Positions 60,665-64,000 of a DNA stretch of 64,000 nt are shown in pieces (the stretch's first letter is position 1; each line of letters begins with the position of its first letter). The notes beneath the pieces were generated by a model, which saw only the letters and a list, made by a program, of their open reading frames with translations, was not told where the DNA came from and ran no database searches. This DNA is from an uncultured Olsenella sp. (lineage in GTDB: Bacteria; Actinomycetota; Coriobacteriia; Coriobacteriales; Atopobiaceae). Both the position numbers and the translations under genes were made by a program. The DNA is taken from contig CAKUIF010000003.1 in NCBI GenBank assembly GCA_934660915.1, positions 62,001 to 126,000 on the forward strand, read 5' to 3'.

Positions 60665-61453
60665 ATGGGCTGCGATTGCGATAAGAACAACGGGTTTATC
60701 GGCGTCTTTGATTCCGGCGTGGGCGGCATCAGCGTGCTCAAGTCGCTCGTCGCGGAGCTTCCGGGCGAGGACTTCCACTACTTCGGCGACTCCGCGAACG
60801 CCCCGTACGGCGAGAAGACTGAGCAGCAGGTGTGCGAGCTCTCGCGCGCGATCGTCGACCGCTTCGTCGCCGACGGCGCGAAGGCCATCGTGATCGCGTG
60901 CAACACGGCGACCTCCGCCGCCGGTCCGAGCCTGCGCGCCGCATACCCCGACCTGCCCATCATCGGCATCGAGCCCGCGCTCAAGCCCGCCACCGAGGCT
61001 CCTGACCACGGGCGCATCCTCGTCATGGCCACCGACATCACCTTGAGCCTCGACAAGTACCATGAGCTCGCCGAGACCTACGGCAAGGGCTGCGAGGTCA
61101 TCTCGGTCCCGTGCCCGGGCCTCGCCGGCCGCATCGAGCACGGTAACCTGGGTGCCTCCGACCTCGTCGAGATGATCCGCGGCTACGTGGGGTCGTTCGC
61201 GGGGACCGTGGGCTCCGTGGTCCTCGGCTGCACGCATTACCCGTTCGTCCGAAGGCAGATCACCGAGGTCCTGGGCGACGACGTCAAGTTCTACGACGGC
61301 GGGGCGGGAACCGCCCGCCAGCTCCGCAAGCGCCTGACCGACCGCGGGCTGCTCGCGCCCGAGGGGCACGCAGGTGCCGTCGAGTTCGCCTCCAGCAAGG
61401 ACACTGCGGCCGAGCTCGAGCTCTACCGCGAGTTCTTCGGCTACGAGTTGTAG
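60665..61453 (+). CDS. murI: Glutamate racemase MurI
   Basis: 262 residues. The two catalytic cysteines are in VIACNTATSAA and LGCTHYPFV. The N-terminal FDSGVGGISVLK and YFGDSANAPYG are typical. It makes D-glutamate for peptidoglycan from L-glutamate without cofactor. An N-terminal CDCD extension is unusual but short. ATG 60665; GAGGGGAGCG lies just upstream. Convergent with the degV gene. Confidence 0.95.
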   Translation: MGCDCDKNNGFIGVFDSGVGGISVLKSLVAELPGEDFHYFGDSANAPYGEKTEQQVCELSRAIVDRFVADGAKAIVIACNTATSAAGPSLRAAYPDLPIIGIEPALKPATEAPDHGRILVMATDITLSLDKYHELAETYGKGCEVISVPCPGLAGRIEHGNLGASDLVEMIRGYVGSFAGTVGSVVLGCTHYPFVRRQITEVLGDDVKFYDGGAGTARQLRKRLTDRGLLAPEGHAGAVEFASSKDTAAELELYREFFGYEL

Positions 61454-61455
61454 GC

Positions 61456-61567
61456 GCAAAAGCACTTCTTGCCAACAATAGCGTGCGTTGAGCGACAGTT
61501 TCGGTCCCCGAAGGGCGCGGTTGTGTCGCTATTTGCACGCTTTGTCGGCAAGAAGTACTGCGCGCCG
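61456..61567. repeat. Long imperfect inverted repeat with paired GGCAAGAAG motifs
   Basis: Arms of about 45 nt pair imperfectly (left ACTTCTTGCC from 61464, AGCGTGC, AGCGACA; right complement to 61556). CTTCTTGCC at 61465 and GGCAAGAAG at 61547 are mirror copies in the stem. It lies between convergent murI and degV genes and may act as a weak bidirectional terminator. Confidence 0.8.
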
Positions 61568-61582
61568 GGCGATAAGGGCGCT

Positions 61583-62467
61583 CTATGCCCTCGGCTTGCC
61601 CCAGAAAAAGAGCGCGACGGTGCCGGGGCCCGTGTGGCAGCCGATGGTGGCGCCGATGTCGCTGATGCGCACGGGGCCGTCGATCTTCTGGAACGTCGCC
61701 TCGATCTCGGAGGCGACGGCACGGGCGTCGTCTGCGCACTCGGAGTTGCTGATAAAGACCTTGCCGGAGTAGTCGAGGCCGTCCTGGGCGAACTCCTCCA
61801 TGAGCTGCAGGTCGCGCTTGATGGCGCGCTGCTTGGTGCGGATCTTCTCCTTGACGGCGAGCGAGCCGTCTGGCTCGACGTCCATCATCGGGCAGATCTT
61901 GAGCAGACCGCCCACAACGCCTGCCGCCTTCGAGATGCGCCCGCCGCGGATAAAGAACGTGAGGTCCGTTGAGAAGAACCAGTGCTGCACCTCAAGCCGA
62001 TGCTCCAGGCCCCAGGCGGCGAGCTCGTCGATTCCCATGCCCTCGTCGCGCAGGTCGGCCAGGCGGTCGACAAACAGGCCGTAGCCGGCGCTCGCGGCGA
62101 GCGAGTCGATAATGACGACCTTGCGCTCAGGGTACTTCTCGGCGAGCAGGTTCTTTGCGGCGACGGCGGAGTTGTAGGTGCCCGAGATGCCGCTCGAGAG
62201 CGTGGCGTGCAGGACGTCGAGCCCCTGGGAGAGGAACTTCTCGAAGTGCTCCACATAGTCGCCTGTGGAGACCTGCGAGGTCTTCGCGTCGGCGCCGGCG
62301 AGCATCTTTGCGTAGAGCTCGGCGGGGGAGTTCGTGCGTCCGAAGTCGTCCTTGCACGGCTTTCCGTCGAGCTCGTAGTTGAAGTAGACGTATTTGATGT
62401 CGCGCGCCTCAAGCGTCTTTTCCGCGAGGTCGACGGTCGAGCAGCAGCTCAAAACAAAGTCGGACAC
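61583..62467 (-). CDS. DegV-family fatty-acid-binding protein (FakB-like)
   Basis: 294 residues. DegV fold with TSQVSTGDYVEHFE, SSGISGTYNSA, VIIDSLAASAGYGL, FFIRGGRISKAAG and a C-terminal GCHTGPGTVALFFWG. The proteins bind fatty acids and present them to the FakA kinase. The TS motif and the GCHTGPG histidine are conserved. It follows pspA after 86 bp on the same strand. ATG 62467 follows AAAGGAGA. Confidence 0.92.
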   Translation of the reverse strand: MSDFVLSCCSTVDLAEKTLEARDIKYVYFNYELDGKPCKDDFGRTNSPAELYAKMLAGADAKTSQVSTGDYVEHFEKFLSQGLDVLHATLSSGISGTYNSAVAAKNLLAEKYPERKVVIIDSLAASAGYGLFVDRLADLRDEGMGIDELAAWGLEHRLEVQHWFFSTDLTFFIRGGRISKAAGVVGGLLKICPMMDVEPDGSLAVKEKIRTKQRAIKRDLQLMEEFAQDGLDYSGKVFISNSECADDARAVASEIEATFQKIDGPVRISDIGATIGCHTGPGTVALFFWGKPRA

Positions 62468-62553
62468 GGTATCTCCTTTCGTCGGTTACACATCAAGTGT
62501 AGCCGTGCAAGCGGAAATACCGTGTCCGGAAACCTGGCGCTAATGCTTGAGGG

Positions 62554-63234
62554 CTAGAGGCCCATTTGAGCCTTGAGCTTGGCGAGCTCCTCGTCGACGG
62601 CGGCGGAGTCGGCGATGCCGGCGTACTTGGCCTCGAGGGTCTCGACGTCGTCGGCGGGCTTCTCGTTGAGCTCGGCCAAGGACTCGGCGGTGTCGAGCTG
62701 CTTGTCGACCTTTGCCTCCATGCGGTTGAAGGCGTCGATGGCGCCGGCGGCCTTGTCGGTGCCGGAGGCGAGCTCGTTGACCATGGTCTGGGTCTTGGCG
62801 ACGGCGCTCTTTGCCTTGATGGACTCGCGGCGTGCCTTGAGCTGCTCGATGTCGCTCACGAGCTTGTCGTGCATCTGGCGCATCTTGTCGGCGTTGGCGT
62901 GGGCGGCGTCGGCTGCCTTCTTCAGCTCCTCGCCGTTTGCCTCGAGCTGCTGCTTCTTTGCGAGAAAGACGCGTGCGTCGTCCTCGTTGCCGGCGGAGAG
63001 CGCCTTCTTTGCGAGGTCCTCCATGCGCTTGGCCTCGGCCTCGTTGTCGTCGACGAGGCGCTGGCAGCGCTTCTCCTCCGCCATCACCCCGGCGGTCTCC
63101 TCCTTGACCTTGGCGAGGCTGTCCCCGAGGTCGATGAGGTACTGGTCGACCATCTTTGCGGGGTCCTCCGCCTTGTCCAGAAGCTCGTTGATGTTTGCCT
63201 TAATGATGGTGGCGAAGCGATCGAGAATGCTCAT
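62554..63234 (-). CDS. PspA/IM30-family envelope stress protein
   Basis: 226 residues, mostly coiled coil. SILDRFATIIKANINELLDK, AEDPAKMVDQYLIDLGDSL, then long helices to about 190 and a short acidic end. PspA binds stressed membranes and stabilises them. The start ATG 63234 follows GAAAGGAA. The upstream minus-strand gene is a TPM-domain membrane protein that ends 73 bp before, and the two probably act together at the envelope. Confidence 0.93.
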   Translation of the reverse strand: MSILDRFATIIKANINELLDKAEDPAKMVDQYLIDLGDSLAKVKEETAGVMAEEKRCQRLVDDNEAEAKRMEDLAKKALSAGNEDDARVFLAKKQQLEANGEELKKAADAAHANADKMRQMHDKLVSDIEQLKARRESIKAKSAVAKTQTMVNELASGTDKAAGAIDAFNRMEAKVDKQLDTAESLAELNEKPADDVETLEAKYAGIADSAAVDEELAKLKAQMGL

Positions 63235-63307
63235 GTTCGTTCCTTTCGTCTGGCGATGCCGTGTATGGGGTCCGTCGCCCTCGGTGGGCGCCGGTTGAAG
63301 CCGCGGT

Positions 63308-64000
63308 TTACTCGCTGCTCGGGTCGTCCTTCTTTTCGTACTTGGACGCGAGGTCCTCGATGTTGGCGTCGCTTGTGGGGTCGGCGGCGTCGGAGAATTT
63401 CTCGAGTGGGGTGTTCAGGATCTCGTCGGCGCGCGCCTTGCGCTCCGCGTCGGCTTTCTTCTTTCTGCGGACGGCGAAGACCGCGACGCCTCCGGCAAGA
63501 AGGACGCACGCCACGGCCGCACCGATCTCGCCGGCTTTCTTTGTGCCGGCCTCCTTCTGGGCCGCCTTCATGATGGCCTCGCCGGTGACGTAGAACGCGT
63601 CCGAGAAGACCTCCTCGTCGGTGTCGGCGTTGTTGTAGGCGTTGTTGAGCGCGCTTTTGAGGACGCTCATCGCCTCGTCGTCGAGTACCTCGCGCGCCTT
63701 CGTGCCGATGGTGTACCCGCAGTTGTAGCCGCCGTTGCCGTCGTCGCAGAACACGAGGAGAAAGTGGCCCTCGTCCTCGAAGAGCTCGTCGTAGAGCTCG
63801 GCGGAGCGCTTGTTGAGCGCGTCGACGTCGGTTACGGAGCCGTTCTTGAGGATGTAGACGTAGGGCTGCACGCCGGTCTTCTCAAAGAAGTGGGAAAGCC
63901 CGCGCTCAAGCCTGGAGGCGTCGTGGATCCAGTCGCCGTCCTCGTCGGTGTACCAGCCGGTCTTTACGACGTCGCCCGCGTCGAGCTTTTGGCGCACGGT
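63308..64000 (-). CDS. TPM-domain membrane protein, 5' end outside window
   Basis: At least 230 residues; the frame remains open at the right edge, so the start is not seen. GLSHFFEKTGVQPYVYIL and LLVFCDDGNGGYNCGYTIG are TPM (PF04536-like) features. One hydrophobic helix (about AAVACVLLAGGVAVFAV) is followed by a very basic stretch (RRKKKADAERKA) and a short cytoplasmic tail with DLASKYEKKDD. Such proteins act in envelope quality control. Partner of the PspA gene downstream. Confidence 0.85.
   Translation of the reverse strand, partial: TVRQKLDAGDVVKTGWYTDEDGDWIHDASRLERGLSHFFEKTGVQPYVYILKNGSVTDVDALNKRSAELYDELFEDEGHFLLVFCDDGNGGYNCGYTIGTKAREVLDDEAMSVLKSALNNAYNNADTDEEVFSDAFYVTGEAIMKAAQKEAGTKKAGEIGAAVACVLLAGGVAVFAVRRKKKADAERKARADEILNTPLEKFSDAADPTSDANIEDLASKYEKKDDPSSE

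Overview
The window is high-GC DNA (by eye about two thirds G+C), densely coding on both strands, and most like an anaerobic gut or oral actinobacterium of the class Coriobacteriia (Collinsella/Olsenella/Atopobium relatives). The gene set supports this. It holds a pyruvate formate-lyase pair under an FNR-type promoter, a nadA-nadB-nadC-niaR operon, a Sapep-like dipeptidase, a choloylglycine-hydrolase-like enzyme, an intrinsic Tet(M)-like ribosome-protection GTPase and an actinobacterial-type LexA box. No rRNA operon, prophage, IS element or CRISPR array is visible. One tRNA (tRNA-Val, anticodon GAC) is present.

Layout. 1-1.4 kb: 5' part of a large minus-strand gene of unknown function with a nuclease-like C-terminal block, then a 128-bp inverted-repeat element. 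1.4-5.2 kb: NAD synthesis operon with its own NiaR-type repressor. 5.2-8.5 kb: membrane proteins, an XRE-like protein and a membrane Ser/Thr kinase. 8.6-12.8 kb: peptidase, membrane GIY-YIG protein, tRNA-Val, coaE, lytic transglycosylase. 12.9-18.2 kb: pflA-pflB, an Fnr-like regulator and a COG0523 GTPase. 18.3-22.1 kb: repeat-rich spacer, a small islet bounded by a 51-bp direct repeat, then aldehyde and alcohol dehydrogenases behind a twin operator. 22.2-32.9 kb: Tet-like GTPase, esterase, HD protein, nth, a deformylase-like protein, a BSH-like enzyme, a UvrA2-like ATPase, trmL and a HAD phosphatase. 33.2-38 kb: an unusual XRE-aminotransferase fusion, an RGG-repeat nucleic-acid-binding protein, and a YolD-like/Y-family polymerase pair. 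39.1-46.4 kb: a four-gene minus-strand operon (TerB-N protein, BrxD-like ATPase, Lhr-like helicase, RecQ), the best candidate for a poorly described DNA-processing or defence system. 46.5-64 kb: DUF554, spermidine-synthase-like protein, htpG, EamA/LysR pair, phosphohistidine phosphatase-CHAD fusion, fumC, FKBP, a CydDC-like ABC pair with a YgbA-like protein, an ATPase pseudogene, murI, degV, pspA and a TPM-domain protein.

Two layers run across the genes. First, the 9-mer GGCAAGAAG occurs at 33 places (both strands, three coding frames and intergenic), far above a base-composition expectation of about 0.5. It looks like a genome-wide signal such as an uptake-like or chromosome-organising sequence. 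Second, many intergenic regions carry hairpins or inverted repeats, several in two or more related copies (3736/22222, 50430/52563, four units at 46495-46719, a cluster at 18355-18590). Starts were moved from the longest possible ORF to positions with a proper ribosome-binding site where the sequence allowed. Functions are inferred by recognising motifs; no database search was run.
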